Shown piece after piece: positions 1-9,032 of a stretch of 64,000 nucleotides of DNA (the stretch's first letter is position 1; each line of letters opens with the position of its first letter). The notes under the pieces were generated by a model. It was not told where the DNA came from and searched no databases. It saw only the letters and a list, made by a program, of their open reading frames with translations. This DNA is from Micrococcus sp023147585. Lineage in GTDB: Bacteria > Actinomycetota > Actinomycetes > Actinomycetales > Micrococcaceae. The translations under genes and the position numbers were made by a program. The DNA lies in NCBI RefSeq assembly GCF_044872765.1, contig NZ_CP085253.1:744001-808000 (forward strand), read 5' to 3'.

Positions 1-1256
1 ACACCTCGGGCACGACCGGCCGCCCCAAGGGGTGCGAGCTCACCCACGGGAACTTCGCGGAGCTGGTGAACCAGACCCTCTCCTCCTCGCTGGGCGAGGT
101 CGTCACCGAGGACGCCAGCACCGTGCTGTTCATCCCGCTCGCGCATGTGTTCGCACGCTTCGTCTCGGTGCTCACCGTGGGGGCCGGCGCGCGCTGCGGG
201 CACGTCGCGGACCTCGCGCAGCTCTCGGGCTCGCTGCAGTCCTTCCAGCCCACGTTCCTCCTGGCCGTGCCCCGCGTGTTCGAGAAGATCTACAACGCCG
301 CACTGCTCTCCGCGCAGTCCGGGGGCAAGGGGCGGATCTTCGAGCGCGGCGCGGACATCGCGGTCCGCTACTCCAAGGCCCTGGACTCCGGGAAGGTGCC
401 CGTGCCGCTGCGCGTCAGCCGCGCCTTCTACTCGGCGCTCATCTACCGTCGCATCCGCACCGCCATGGGCGGACGCCTGCGGTACGCGGTCTCCGGCGGC
501 GGCCCCCTCTCCCCCGACCTCGCGCACTTCTTCCGCGGCCTGGGCGTCACCATCCTCGAGGGCTACGGCCTGACCGAGACGACGGCGCCCGTGACGGTCG
601 GCCGTCCGGGCGGCCTGCGCATCGGCACGGTGGGTCTTCCGCTGGGCGGCAACGAGGTCCGGATCGCCGAGGACGGGGAGATCCTCACCCGCGGCACCTC
701 GCTCATGCGCGGCTACCACAACCGTCCCGAGGCGGACGCCGAGGCCTTCGAGGACGGCTGGTTCCGCACCGGCGACTTCGGCAGCCTCGACGACGACGGC
801 TACCTGCGCATCACGGGCCGCAAGAAGGAGATCCTCGTGACGGCCGGCGGCAAGAACGTGGCGCCGGCCCAGCTGGAGGACGCCATCCGCTCCGACGCGC
901 TCATCTCCCAGGTGATGGTCGTGGGCGATGCGAAGCCCTTCGTCGCGGCGATCGTGACCCTCGACGCCGAGACCCTGCCCGCCTGGCTCGCCGCCCACGG
1001 CCTGCCCCGGACCCTGGATGTTGCCGCCGCCGCCCGGGAGGAGAAGGTGCGCGCCCACATCCAGGCCGCCGTGGACCGCGCCAACGCCACCGTGTCCCGC
1101 GCGGAGGGAATCCGCGAGTTCCGGATCCTGGACCGGGACTTCTCCCAGGACGAGGGCCACATGACGCCCTCGCTGAAGATGAAGCGCGCGGCCATCCTCC
1201 GCGACTTCCAGAAGGAGATCGAGGACATCTACGCGGGCGCCGCCCCCCGCCCCTGA
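1..1256 (+). CDS. Long-chain fatty-acid CoA ligase, 3' part (5' end outside window)
   Basis: Activates fatty acids to acyl-CoA through an acyl-adenylate; cytosolic or membrane-associated. The reading frame is open from base 3 and starts inside the P-loop motif TSGTTGRPKG, so the N-terminal part lies before the window. About 417 codons are visible, against about 600 for the family. Further motifs are GYGLTETTAP near visible residue 190, GWFRTGD near 255, and the hinge/C-terminal segment GRKKEILVTAGGKNVAP near 275-290, which holds the A8-type adenylate-forming motif. The gene ends in TGA just before the convergent mycothione reductase gene. The motifs and the GKNVAP sequence resemble the FadD15/AMP-forming long-chain group. 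Substrate chain length cannot be read from sequence. Confidence 0.9.
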   Translation, partial: TSGTTGRPKGCELTHGNFAELVNQTLSSSLGEVVTEDASTVLFIPLAHVFARFVSVLTVGAGARCGHVADLAQLSGSLQSFQPTFLLAVPRVFEKIYNAALLSAQSGGKGRIFERGADIAVRYSKALDSGKVPVPLRVSRAFYSALIYRRIRTAMGGRLRYAVSGGGPLSPDLAHFFRGLGVTILEGYGLTETTAPVTVGRPGGLRIGTVGLPLGGNEVRIAEDGEILTRGTSLMRGYHNRPEADAEAFEDGWFRTGDFGSLDDDGYLRITGRKKEILVTAGGKNVAPAQLEDAIRSDALISQVMVVGDAKPFVAAIVTLDAETLPAWLAAHGLPRTLDVAAAAREEKVRAHIQAAVDRANATVSRAEGIREFRILDRDFSQDEGHMTPSLKMKRAAILRDFQKEIEDIYAGAAPRP

Positions 1257-1281
1257 CCGGGGCGGCGTGGCGGGGGCGGCG

Positions 1282-2745
1282 TCAGAGGAGCCCGCAGTCC
1301 GGAACGTCGAGCCCCAGCAGGGCGTTCTCGATGACCTCCGTGAGGGCGGGGTGCGGCCAGTACTGCCCCCGCGCCATCGTGTGGGCGTCGAGCCCGAACG
1401 TCATGGCCTGCACGAAGGGCTGGATGAGGTTGGCGGCCTCGTGCCCGAGGATGTGGGCGCCCAGGATGCGTCCCGTCGCCCGCTCGGCCACCACCGTGCA
1501 CAGCCCCTCACGGTCCTCCATGGCCCAGCCGTACGCCACGTCGCCGAACCGCTGGACCTTCACGGTGACGGCCTCCGCGCCGTGCTCGAGGAGGGCCTGG
1601 GCCTCGGTCTGCCCGACCGAGGCGACCTGGGGCCGCGTGAACACCGCGGCGGGGACCGGGACGTCGCCGATGGCGCGGAGGTCGTCGGGGTGCTCGAGGT
1701 TGTGCGCCACCACGCGGGCCTCGCGGTTGGCGACGTGCTTGAGCTGCCAGTCGTTGGCGGCGTCGCCCAGGGCGAAGACCCCCTCGGCCGGCTCGCCGCC
1801 GCGCAGCACGCGCTGGTGCTCGTCCACCGCGAGCACGCCGCCCTCGGTGAGGTCCAGGCCGGCGGCGTCCACGTGCAGCCGGTCCGTGTTGGGGATGCGG
1901 CCGACGGCCATGAGCACCGCGTCGGCCTCGATCTCCTCCTCCACCGTCCCGCTCTGCTCCTGGCCCTCGGCGGGGTCCAGGCGGACCCGCACCCAGCCGT
2001 CGGCGGCGCGCGCCTCGTCCTCGGCGGGCTCGACGCCGGCCAGCGTCCATCCGGTGCGCACGTCCCACTGCTCGCGGGCGATCTCGGTGAAGCGCGTGGA
2101 CACCGTGAGGTCGTGCTCCTTCAGCAGCCGGTGTCCGCGGTTCAGCACGATCACCTCGGAGCCGAGGGCGGAGAAGATCGCGGCGAACTCCACGCCGATG
2201 TAGCCGCCACCGACCACCACCAGTCGGCGCGGGAGACGGTCCAGGCGCATCACCGTGTCCGAGGTGTGGACCGAGGGCAGGTCCATGCCCGGGACGTCCG
2301 GCACGGCCGGGCGGGAGCCGACCGCCACGACCACACGGTCAGCGGTGAGCACGCGCCCGGTCGCCGTCTCCAGGCGCCGCTCCCCCGTGAACCTGACCTC
2401 CTCGCGCACCACGGTGACGTGCGGCTGGTCCTCGCTGCGGAAGCGCAGCCCGTCGGCGCTGATGCCGTCGATGCGCGTGAAGATCCGATCGCGGATGGCC
2501 GGGAAGTCCGCCCCCGTGAAATCGAGCCCCACCCCGAGGCGCGCGGCCTCGGCGGGGGTCGCCGCGAGCTGGGCGGGGTAGGCGTACATCTTCGTGGGGA
2601 TGCAGCCCACGTTCAGGCACGTGCCTCCGAAGGTGCCGGAGTCCACGAGGGCGACGCGGCGGCCCTCCCAGTGCTCCGTGATGAGCGTGTTGCCCGATCC
2701 GGAGCCGATGACGATCAGGTCGAAGTGTTCCTCAGACGTGGACAT
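1282..2745 (-). CDS. mtr: Mycothione reductase
   Basis: NADPH-dependent flavoprotein that reduces mycothione (mycothiol disulfide) back to mycothiol, the main low-molecular-weight thiol of actinobacteria. It has 487 residues, as expected for class I pyridine nucleotide-disulfide oxidoreductases. The N-terminal FAD motif is VIGSGSGN (residues 12-19) and the redox-active cysteines are C43 and C48 in GTCLNVGCIPTK. A second nucleotide-binding motif VVVGGGYIGVEFA follows mid-protein. The C-terminal interface motif is HPALTE, with catalytic His about 465 and Glu about 470. The TLITEHWEG stretch after the FAD motif and the whole C-terminus fit Mtr better than lipoamide dehydrogenase. The ATG start lies inside a perfect 15-bp inverted repeat (2741-2774), so initiation may depend on mRNA structure. 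It lies 38 bp downstream of pyc on the same strand. Confidence 0.88.
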   Translation of the reverse strand: MSTSEEHFDLIVIGSGSGNTLITEHWEGRRVALVDSGTFGGTCLNVGCIPTKMYAYPAQLAATPAEAARLGVGLDFTGADFPAIRDRIFTRIDGISADGLRFRSEDQPHVTVVREEVRFTGERRLETATGRVLTADRVVVAVGSRPAVPDVPGMDLPSVHTSDTVMRLDRLPRRLVVVGGGYIGVEFAAIFSALGSEVIVLNRGHRLLKEHDLTVSTRFTEIAREQWDVRTGWTLAGVEPAEDEARAADGWVRVRLDPAEGQEQSGTVEEEIEADAVLMAVGRIPNTDRLHVDAAGLDLTEGGVLAVDEHQRVLRGGEPAEGVFALGDAANDWQLKHVANREARVVAHNLEHPDDLRAIGDVPVPAAVFTRPQVASVGQTEAQALLEHGAEAVTVKVQRFGDVAYGWAMEDREGLCTVVAERATGRILGAHILGHEAANLIQPFVQAMTFGLDAHTMARGQYWPHPALTEVIENALLGLDVPDCGLL

Positions 2746-2774
2746 GCCCCCAGCCTAGGGGCTGGGGGCATGTC
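2741..2774 (-). promoter_or_regulatory. Perfect 15-bp inverted repeat covering the mtr start codon
   Basis: GACATGCCCCCAGCC (2741-2755) is followed by a 4-base loop and its exact reverse complement (2760-2774). On the minus-strand transcript the hairpin begins about 10 bases after the pyc stop codon, and its second arm contains the mtr ATG. The only G-rich Shine-Dalgarno-like sequence (GGGGG) is also paired. It may act as a pyc terminator, as a translational lock on mtr, or both. There is no U-run after it. Confidence 0.6.
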
Positions 2775-2783
2775 GTCGCTGGC

Positions 2784-5700
2784 TCACTGACCGTCGATCA
2801 CCAGGATCAGGTCGCCACCGTTGACGGGCGTCACGCCCTCCGTCACCACTCGCGAGACCGTGCCGGAGACGGGGGCGGTGATGGCCGCCTCCATCTTCAT
2901 GGCCTCGATCGTGGCCACGGGCCGGCCGGCCTCCACGGCGTCGCCCACGGCGACCTGCACCGTCACCGAGCCCGCGAAGGGCGCCGCCACGTGGCCGGCC
3001 GCCGCGGGGTCGGCCTTCTCGGCGGTGCGGACCGTGGACTCCACCGAGCGGTCCCGCACCATCACCTGGCGCAGCTGCCCGTTGAGGGTGAGCATGACGG
3101 TGCGCATGCCCTTCTCGTCGGGCTCGGAGACGGACTGCAGGACGGCCAGCAGGCGGACGCCGCGGCCGAGCGAGATGACGTGCTCCCGCCCCGGGACGAG
3201 CCCGTAGAGGAAGTCGCGCGTGTGCAGCGTCCCGGTGTCGCCGAACTCGTCGCGGTGCGCCTCGTACTCCCGCGTGGGGGCGGGGAAGAGGAGGCGGTTC
3301 AGGGTGTCGCGGCGCGCCTGGCCGCCGGCGGCCAGGGCGGCCGCGTCCTCGGAGCTCACCTCGGCCGTGCCGGCGCCCTCGCGGCGGCCCTGCAGGGCCT
3401 TCGTGCGGAAGGGCTCCGGCCAGCCCCCGGGCGGGTCGCCGAGCTCGCCGCGCAGGAAGCCGACCACGGAGTCGGGGATGTCGAAGTCCTGCGGCCGCTC
3501 CCCGAACTCCGCCGGGTCCACGCCCTGGCCCACGAGCTGGAGTGCGAGGTCGCCCACCACCTTGGAGGACGGGGTCACCTTCACGATGTTGCCCAGCAGG
3601 CCGTTGGCCGCCGCGTACATCGACTCGATCTGCTCGAACCGCTCCCCCAGCCCCAGGGCGATCGCCTGGGTGCGGAGGTTGGAGAGCTGGCCGCCCGGGA
3701 TCTCGTGGCGGTACACGCGGCCGGTCGGTGCCGGCAGGCCGGCCTCGAACGGCGCGTACACGGTGCGCACGGACTCCCAGTAGGGCTCCATGGCCGTGGC
3801 CGCGTCGAGGCCGAGGCCGGTGTCCCGCTCGGTGTGCTCGAGCGCGGCCACCAGAGCGGACAGCGGCACCTGGCTCGTGGTGCCCGCCATGGACGCGGTG
3901 GCCGTGTCCACGGCGTCGACGCCCGCCTCGGAGGCCGCGAGCAGGGTGGCCAGCTGGCCGCCGGCCGTGTCGTGCGTGTGCAGGTGGACGGGCAGGTCGA
4001 ACTCGGCGCGCAGGGCGCCCACGAGCTCCCGCGCGGCGGCGGGGCGCAGGAGCCCGGCCATGTCCTTGATGGCCAGCACGTGCGCGCCGGCGTCGACCAT
4101 CCGGCGGGCGAGCCCCAGGTAGTAGTCGAGGGTGTAGAGGGTCTCAGCCGGGTCGGTCATGTTGCCCGTGTAGCACAGCGCCGCCTCCGCGACGGCGGTG
4201 CCCGTGGCCCGCACGGCCTCGATCGCCGGGGTGATCTGGGAGACGTCGTTGAGGGCGTCGAAGATGCGGAAGACGTCCACGCCGGTGGCGGCGGCCTCGG
4301 CCACGAACGCGTCCGTCACCTCGGTGGGGTACGGCGTGTAGCCCACGGTGTTCCGCCCGCGCAGCAGCATCTGGATCGGGATGTTGGGCAGCTCCGCGCG
4401 GAGCAGCGCCAGCCGCTTCCACGGGTCCTCGTGCAGGAAGCGCAGGGCGACGTCGTACGTGGCCCCGCCCCAGGCCTCCACGGACAGCAGCCCGGGGAGG
4501 GTGTGGGCGACGGCGGGCGCGGCGGCCAGGAGGTCGCGCGTGCGCACGCGGGTGGCGAGGAGGGACTGGTGGGCGTCGCGGAACGTGGTGTCCGTGACGG
4601 CCAGCGCGGTCTGCTCGCGCAGCGCGGCGGCGAAGCCCTCCGGGCCCCGCTCGAGCAGCACTTGGCGCCAGCCGGGCGGCGGCACGGCCGCGGGGTCACG
4701 GCTCGGCCCGTCGAACGGCGAGCGGTCGGGCTCCTGGCGCTTGTCCCCGGGGTGCTCGGGCAGCCGGTCGCGCGGGTCGATGCCCTCGACGCGGGGGCCG
4801 TGCGGCTGGTTGACCGTGACGTCTGCGAGGAACTGCAGCGCCTTGGAGCCGCGGTCCTGCGAGCGGTTCACGGAGGCCAGCTCGGGGTGCTTGTCGATGA
4901 AGTCGGTGGCCACGTCCCCGCTGAGGAACTGCGGGTCGTCCATGACGTTCATGAGGAAGGGGATGTTCGTCGCCACGCCGCGCACGCGGAACTCGGCCAG
5001 CGCGCGGCGGACGCGGCGCACGGCGGTGGCGTAGTCCCGCCCGCGGCACGTGAGCTTCACGAGCATCGAGTCGAAGTGGGGGCTGACCTCGGCACCGGCG
5101 TAGATGGTGCCGCCGTCGAGCCGCACGCCCGAGCCGCCGGCGGACCTGTACGCCGTGATGGTGCCGGTGTCCGGGCGGAACCCGTTTGCCGGGTCCTCGG
5201 TGGTGATGCGGCACTGCATGGCGAAGCCGCGCACGTGCAGGGAGTCCTGCGTGATGCCGAGCTCCGGCAGGGTGGCGCCGCCGGCGATGCGCAGCTGGGC
5301 CGCCACGAGGTCGACGTCCGTGACCTCCTCGGTGACCGTGTGCTCCACCTGGATGCGGGGGTTCATCTCGATGAACACGTGCTGGCCGGCGCGCTCGCCT
5401 GCGGTGTCCACCAGGAACTCGACGGTGCCGGCGTTGACGTACCCCATCTCCTTGGCGAAGGCGACGGCGTCCCGGTGCAGGGCCTGGCGGATGTCCTCGT
5501 CCAGGTTCGGTGCCGGCGCCATCTCGATGACCTTCTGGTGGCGCCGCTGCAGCGAGCAGTCGCGCTCGAAGAGGTGCACCACGTTGCCCTCGGAGTCCGC
5601 AAGGATCTGGACCTCGATGTGCCGGGGGCGCAGGACGGCCTGCTCGAGGAAGACCGTGGGGTCGCCGAACGCGGTCTCCGCCTCGCGCATCGCGGCCTGG

Positions 5701-6314
5701 AGGGAGTCCCGCAGGTCCTCGCGTCGCTCGACACGGCGCATGCCGCGACCGCCGCCGCCGGCGACGGCCTTGACGAAGATGGGGAAGCCGATGCCCTCCG
5801 CCTGTTCCAGGAGCCACTCGACGTCCGCGCTCGGCTCGGAGGAGGCGAGCGTGGGGATGCCCGCCTTCTTCGCGGCGCGCAGGGCCTCCACCTTGTTGCC
5901 GGTCAGCTCCAGCACGTCCGCGGGCGGGCCCACGAAGGTGATGCCGTTCTCGGCCGCCGCGCGGGCCAGGCCCGCGTTCTCGGAGAGGAAGCCGTAGCCG
6001 GGGTAGATCGCTTCCGCGCCGGCGTCCTTGGCGACGCGGATGATCTCGTCCACGTCGAGGTAGGCGCGGACCGGGTGGCCCTCCTCGCCGATGCGGTAGG
6101 CCTCGTCCGCCTTCTGGCGGTGGATGGAGTTGCGGTCCTCGACGGGGAAGACCGCGACGGTGCGGGCTCCCAGCTCGTAGCAGGCACGGAAGGCGCGCAC
6201 CGCGATCTCGCCGCGGTTCGCCACGAGGACCTTGGAGAAGACGGGGGTCGAACCGGCCTCGGCCTGCCGACCCGCGGCGCTGCGGGTGGTGACGGATTCC
6301 TCAGGTGCATTCAT
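2784..6314 (-). CDS. pyc: Pyruvate carboxylase
   Basis: Biotin- and ATP-dependent anaplerotic enzyme that converts pyruvate plus bicarbonate to oxaloacetate. It is a single-chain form of 1176 residues, close to the usual 1130-1180. Domains in order are the biotin carboxylase (VLVANRGEIAVR near 30, ATP-grasp glycine loop GGGGRGMRRV near 190), the carboxyltransferase (DTTFRDAHQSLLATR near 575) and the biotinyl carrier domain with EAMKMEA. The biotinylated lysine is K1140. The first 28 residues are low-complexity and the true start could be slightly later. Monocistronic or cotranscribed with mtr, which follows after 38 bp and a hairpin. Its oxaloacetate could feed the methylcitrate cycle encoded further on in the window. 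Confidence 0.97.
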   Translation of the reverse strand: MNAPEESVTTRSAAGRQAEAGSTPVFSKVLVANRGEIAVRAFRACYELGARTVAVFPVEDRNSIHRQKADEAYRIGEEGHPVRAYLDVDEIIRVAKDAGAEAIYPGYGFLSENAGLARAAAENGITFVGPPADVLELTGNKVEALRAAKKAGIPTLASSEPSADVEWLLEQAEGIGFPIFVKAVAGGGGRGMRRVERREDLRDSLQAAMREAETAFGDPTVFLEQAVLRPRHIEVQILADSEGNVVHLFERDCSLQRRHQKVIEMAPAPNLDEDIRQALHRDAVAFAKEMGYVNAGTVEFLVDTAGERAGQHVFIEMNPRIQVEHTVTEEVTDVDLVAAQLRIAGGATLPELGITQDSLHVRGFAMQCRITTEDPANGFRPDTGTITAYRSAGGSGVRLDGGTIYAGAEVSPHFDSMLVKLTCRGRDYATAVRRVRRALAEFRVRGVATNIPFLMNVMDDPQFLSGDVATDFIDKHPELASVNRSQDRGSKALQFLADVTVNQPHGPRVEGIDPRDRLPEHPGDKRQEPDRSPFDGPSRDPAAVPPPGWRQVLLERGPEGFAAALREQTALAVTDTTFRDAHQSLLATRVRTRDLLAAAPAVAHTLPGLLSVEAWGGATYDVALRFLHEDPWKRLALLRAELPNIPIQMLLRGRNTVGYTPYPTEVTDAFVAEAAATGVDVFRIFDALNDVSQITPAIEAVRATGTAVAEAALCYTGNMTDPAETLYTLDYYLGLARRMVDAGAHVLAIKDMAGLLRPAAARELVGALRAEFDLPVHLHTHDTAGGQLATLLAASEAGVDAVDTATASMAGTTSQVPLSALVAALEHTERDTGLGLDAATAMEPYWESVRTVYAPFEAGLPAPTGRVYRHEIPGGQLSNLRTQAIALGLGERFEQIESMYAAANGLLGNIVKVTPSSKVVGDLALQLVGQGVDPAEFGERPQDFDIPDSVVGFLRGELGDPPGGWPEPFRTKALQGRREGAGTAEVSSEDAAALAAGGQARRDTLNRLLFPAPTREYEAHRDEFGDTGTLHTRDFLYGLVPGREHVISLGRGVRLLAVLQSVSEPDEKGMRTVMLTLNGQLRQVMVRDRSVESTVRTAEKADPAAAGHVAAPFAGSVTVQVAVGDAVEAGRPVATIEAMKMEAAITAPVSGTVSRVVTEGVTPVNGGDLILVIDGQ

Positions 6315-6394
6315 ACCCCGAGTGTGTCACAGCGCACCCTGATTTCCCTTGACCTGACCCACACATGACGCGCGGGGCCGCCGCCAGGCGGGTC

Positions 6395-6973
6395 TCAGGA
6401 GGCGCTGCGGGCGGGCCGGCGGGCGTGCCGACGCCGGGCGAGCTCGTCCGCGGGCTCGTCCGTCGCGGCGCCGAGCAGCTCGCTGGGGAGGTCGGCCAGG
6501 CTCCCCTCGACCTCACGCCACACGCGGCCCACGGCGATCCCGAAGACGCCCTGCCCGCCCTGCACGAGGTCCACGACCTCGTCCGCGGAGGTGCACTCGT
6601 ACACGGAGGCGCCGTCGCTCATCAGGGTGATCTGGGCCAGGTCCGCGACGCCGCGCTCGCGCAGGTGCGCGACGGCGGTGCGGATCTGCTGGAGGGACAC
6701 GCCCGTGTCCAGGAGCCGCTTGACGACCTTGAGCACGAGGATGTCGCGGAACGAGTAGAGGCGCTGAGATCCGCTGCCGGCCGCTCCGCGCACGGTGGGC
6801 ACCACGAGGTCGGTGCGCGCCCAGTAGTCGAGCTGCCGGTACGTGATGCCCGCGGCCTTGCACGCGGTCGGGCCGCGGTAGCCGACGTCGCCGTCGGGTG
6901 AGGCGGCCTCGAAGAGGCTGTCCTGCCGGCCGTCGATCACGGGCGGATGGCCGGCACCTGTCCTCGGCGTCAT
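6395..6973 (-). CDS. MerR-family transcriptional regulator (distal gene of the garA cluster)
   Basis: Predicted DNA-binding regulator of 192 residues. The ATG at 6973 is chosen because GAAGGG lies 7 bases upstream on the transcript; an in-frame start about 240 bases earlier would add a low-complexity arm. The winged-helix MerR domain lies at about residues 30-110, with YRGPTACKAAGITYRQLDYWARTDLV as recognition helix region and RLYSFRDILVLKVVKRLLDTG following. The C-terminal half is a small effector-like domain with no cysteine cluster, so it is not a classic metal sensor. By order (gcvH, garA, MerR, nuclease, MerR) it corresponds to Rv1830 of M. tuberculosis. That assignment is from remembered gene order. 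About 246 bp separate it from the nuclease gene, so it probably has its own promoter. Confidence 0.85.
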   Translation of the reverse strand: MTPRTGAGHPPVIDGRQDSLFEAASPDGDVGYRGPTACKAAGITYRQLDYWARTDLVVPTVRGAAGSGSQRLYSFRDILVLKVVKRLLDTGVSLQQIRTAVAHLRERGVADLAQITLMSDGASVYECTSADEVVDLVQGGQGVFGIAVGRVWREVEGSLADLPSELLGAATDEPADELARRRHARRPARSAS

Positions 6974-7219
6974 GGGTGGACCCTTCTGATCATGGGCCCC
7001 CGTGCGAGATGCCGAGGACGCCCGGACGGCCCGGCCGGCGAGGCGGGGACGCGTCCTGGCGGTCCACGGCGCGGGACCCTTCTGCTCGACGGTACGTCCG
7101 AGCCCCGGGCCGGTCAACGAACCCGGCCGTGAACGGCGGTCGTGTCGCGCCCCCGGACCCTCCCGGCTCGCGCCCGCGGGGACTCGCCCGGCGTCACCGC
7201 GCGGGCCCGGGCGCACCGC

Positions 7220-7741
7220 TCAGCCGAAGTCCTCGGGGCGCACCGAGTCCAGGAAGTGACGGAAGTCGTCCAGCTCGCCCTCGTCTCCGGCCTCCTGCCC
7301 GCGCGCGTCCATCCCGGCCTCGGCCAGCACCGCGGGGTCGCACAGCACGGGGGCCTCGGCCCGCAGGGCCAGCACCACGGCGTCGGAGGCCCGGGCGTCC
7401 ACGGTCGCGCCGCCGCTGAGGTGGAGCTCGGCGTGCACGACGTCGTCTCGCACCTCCGTGAGGCGGACGCGCTCGAGCGTCTGGCCCAGGGCCGCCAGGA
7501 CGGAGACCAGCAGCTCGTGGGTGAGCGGCCGCGGGGTGGGTGCGGCGTCCAGGGCGAGCGCGGCGGCCGCGGCCTCCGGCGCCCCGACCCAGAGGGGCAG
7601 CATCGTGTCCCCCTCCGGGTTCAGCAGCAGGACGACGTGGTGCTGCTCCGGCAGCTCGACGCGCACGCCGAGCACCGTGAGCGGCACGTCCGGACCGCGC
7701 CTGTGCGGTCCGCGGGCCTTGCCGTCCCCGCCCTCAGTCAT
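7220..7741 (-). CDS. Bifunctional nuclease family (DUF151) protein
   Basis: Small soluble protein of 173 residues in the bifunctional (DNase/RNase) nuclease family, DUF151. Recognisable features are the LLNPEGDTMLPLWVGAPEA segment near residue 40, the TYxLL-like region LTHELLVSVLAALGQ near 75 and the C-terminal SDAVVLALRAEAPVLCDPAVLAEAG stretch. The ATG at 7741 overlaps the stop of the upstream MerR gene by 8 bp, indicating translational coupling. In M. tuberculosis the equivalent gene is Rv1829. Biochemical activity in actinobacteria is not well established, so the nuclease name is a family label. Confidence 0.85.
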   Translation of the reverse strand: MTEGGDGKARGPHRRGPDVPLTVLGVRVELPEQHHVVLLLNPEGDTMLPLWVGAPEAAAAALALDAAPTPRPLTHELLVSVLAALGQTLERVRLTEVRDDVVHAELHLSGGATVDARASDAVVLALRAEAPVLCDPAVLAEAGMDARGQEAGDEGELDDFRHFLDSVRPEDFG

Positions 7742-8489
7742 CCCACTGCTCCAGGCCGGTGCTCACCAGCGCGGAGTGCAGCTGGAGGCACGCCTCGGCG
7801 ATCTCGTGGGCCCGGCGGGCCACGCGGGTGCGGGTCGCGGCGTCGCGGCGCGACGTCAGGGGCACGACGGCCCGCTCCACGAGGCCGAGCTCCCGGTCCG
7901 CCGCCGCACGGAAGGGGCGCAGGTGGCGCGGCTCGAGCCCGTGGGCGGCCAGGGCGACGGCGGCCCTCGCCACGCTCACGGCGTGCACGCTGTACCCGCC
8001 GTCGTCGTCCACGGGGAGCAGGGAGTACTTCTCGAGCTCCTCCAGCAGCTCCTCCGCCGCCCCGGAGTCCCGCGCGAGCTCGGCGCGGGACCGCCGCCGC
8101 TCGCCTCCGGCCACCTCGTGGCCGAGGCGCTCGGCCTCGGACTGGGGGGCCAGCGTGACCCCGCCCGGCAGGTCCTGGGGGCGCTCGCCGCGGTCGACGG
8201 CGTCGAGGTGCTCCCGGATCACCTTCAACGGGAGGAACTGGTCGCGCTGGAGGGTGAGCACGAACCGCAGCCGGTCGACGTCGGCCGGGGTGTAGCGGCG
8301 GTATCCGGCCGGGGTGCGCTCCGGATGGACCAGGCCGCGCTCCTGGAGGAATCGGACCTTGGAGGCGCTCACGGCGGGGAAGTGCGGCTTGAGCTCGGCC
8401 ACCACGTCCCCGATGCCGAGCGCGCCGAGCGGCCGCGTCCCCGCATCGGTGCGGGACGGCGGCGTCGGCTCGTCGGAGGGGGCGCTCAC
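7734..8489 (-). CDS. MerR-family transcriptional regulator (garA-adjacent, Rv1828-like)
   Basis: DNA-binding regulator of 251 residues. After about 20 low-complexity residues the MerR winged helix runs from LGIGDVVAELKPHFPAVSASKVRFLQERGLV to RRYTPADVDRLRFVLTLQRDQFLPLKVIREHLD (about residues 25-105). The remainder is a helical domain ending in a Leu/Ala-rich segment (EIAEACLQLHSALV). No metal-binding cysteines are seen. It sits 16 bp downstream of garA and overlaps the nuclease gene by 8 bp, so garA, this gene and the nuclease are probably one unit. The equivalent mycobacterial gene is Rv1828. Confidence 0.86.
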   Translation of the reverse strand: MSAPSDEPTPPSRTDAGTRPLGALGIGDVVAELKPHFPAVSASKVRFLQERGLVHPERTPAGYRRYTPADVDRLRFVLTLQRDQFLPLKVIREHLDAVDRGERPQDLPGGVTLAPQSEAERLGHEVAGGERRRSRAELARDSGAAEELLEELEKYSLLPVDDDGGYSVHAVSVARAAVALAAHGLEPRHLRPFRAAADRELGLVERAVVPLTSRRDAATRTRVARRAHEIAEACLQLHSALVSTGLEQWDD

Positions 8490-8505
8490 GGAGCGGAGGC
8501 TGCGC

Positions 8506-8931
8506 TCAGGCGCCGGCGACGCCGGCGTAGTAGGCGAGGCGGTACTTGCCGATCTGCACCTGCATGCCGGAGCGCAGGCGCACCTCGTCCACCCGGTCGT
8601 TGTTCACGTAGGTGCCGTTGAGGGAGTTCATGTCCACGATCCGGTGCCCGCCGCCCTCCGCGCGCAGCTCGGCGTGGCGGCGGGAGACGGTCACGTCGTC
8701 GAGGAAGATGTCCGCGTCCGGATGGCGGCCCACGGTCACCACGGGCTGGTCCAGGAGGAAGCGCGCCCCGTGGTCGGGGCCGCCGTGGGCCAGCAGCAGC
8801 GCGGAGCCGACGGGCAGCGCGCGCACCGCATCGGACTCCTCCGGGGTGAGGTCGGCCGCCACGAGGGGGGCGAGCTCCGTCAGGCTGATGGAGGAGGTGT
8901 GGAGGTCCGGTTCGTGTCCGGGCTGCTGCAT
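8506..8931 (-). CDS. garA: FHA-domain signalling protein GarA (OdhI-like)
   Basis: In actinobacteria GarA/OdhI binds 2-oxoglutarate dehydrogenase and glutamate enzymes and is switched off by Ser/Thr kinase phosphorylation. This 141-residue protein has a clear FHA domain at about residues 48-135, with VGRHPDADIFLDD, VTVSRRHAEL and SLNGTYVNNDRV carrying the phosphothreonine-binding Arg, Ser and Asn. The N-terminal tail normally holds the kinase target ETTSVF. Here the corresponding stretch is HTSSISL at about residues 11-17, so the double threonine is replaced by Thr-Ser. Whether it is still phosphorylated is unknown. It lies between gcvH and a MerR gene, the standard setting. Confidence 0.92.
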   Translation of the reverse strand: MQQPGHEPDLHTSSISLTELAPLVAADLTPEESDAVRALPVGSALLLAHGGPDHGARFLLDQPVVTVGRHPDADIFLDDVTVSRRHAELRAEGGGHRIVDMNSLNGTYVNNDRVDEVRLRSGMQVQIGKYRLAYYAGVAGA

Positions 8932-8982
8932 GGGGTGCTCCTGTGCGCGGGCCCCCGACGCGCGGGGGTGGTGTGGGTGCCG

Positions 8983-9022
8983 CCGACGCCGCCCCCGCGC
9001 GAAGGGGGCGGGGCGGCGTCGG
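8983..9022 (-). terminator. Hairpin between gcvH and garA
   Basis: CCGACGCCGCCCC (8983-8995) pairs perfectly with 9010-9022 around a short G/C-rich loop. It lies just after the gcvH stop on the minus strand. There is no U-run, so it may only partly terminate transcription before garA. Confidence 0.5.
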
Positions 9023-9032
9023 AGGGAGGGGA

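Noticed and set aside
2991..6368. Long + strand open frame opposite pyc
   Set aside because: Same cause; pyc has every expected domain on the other strand.
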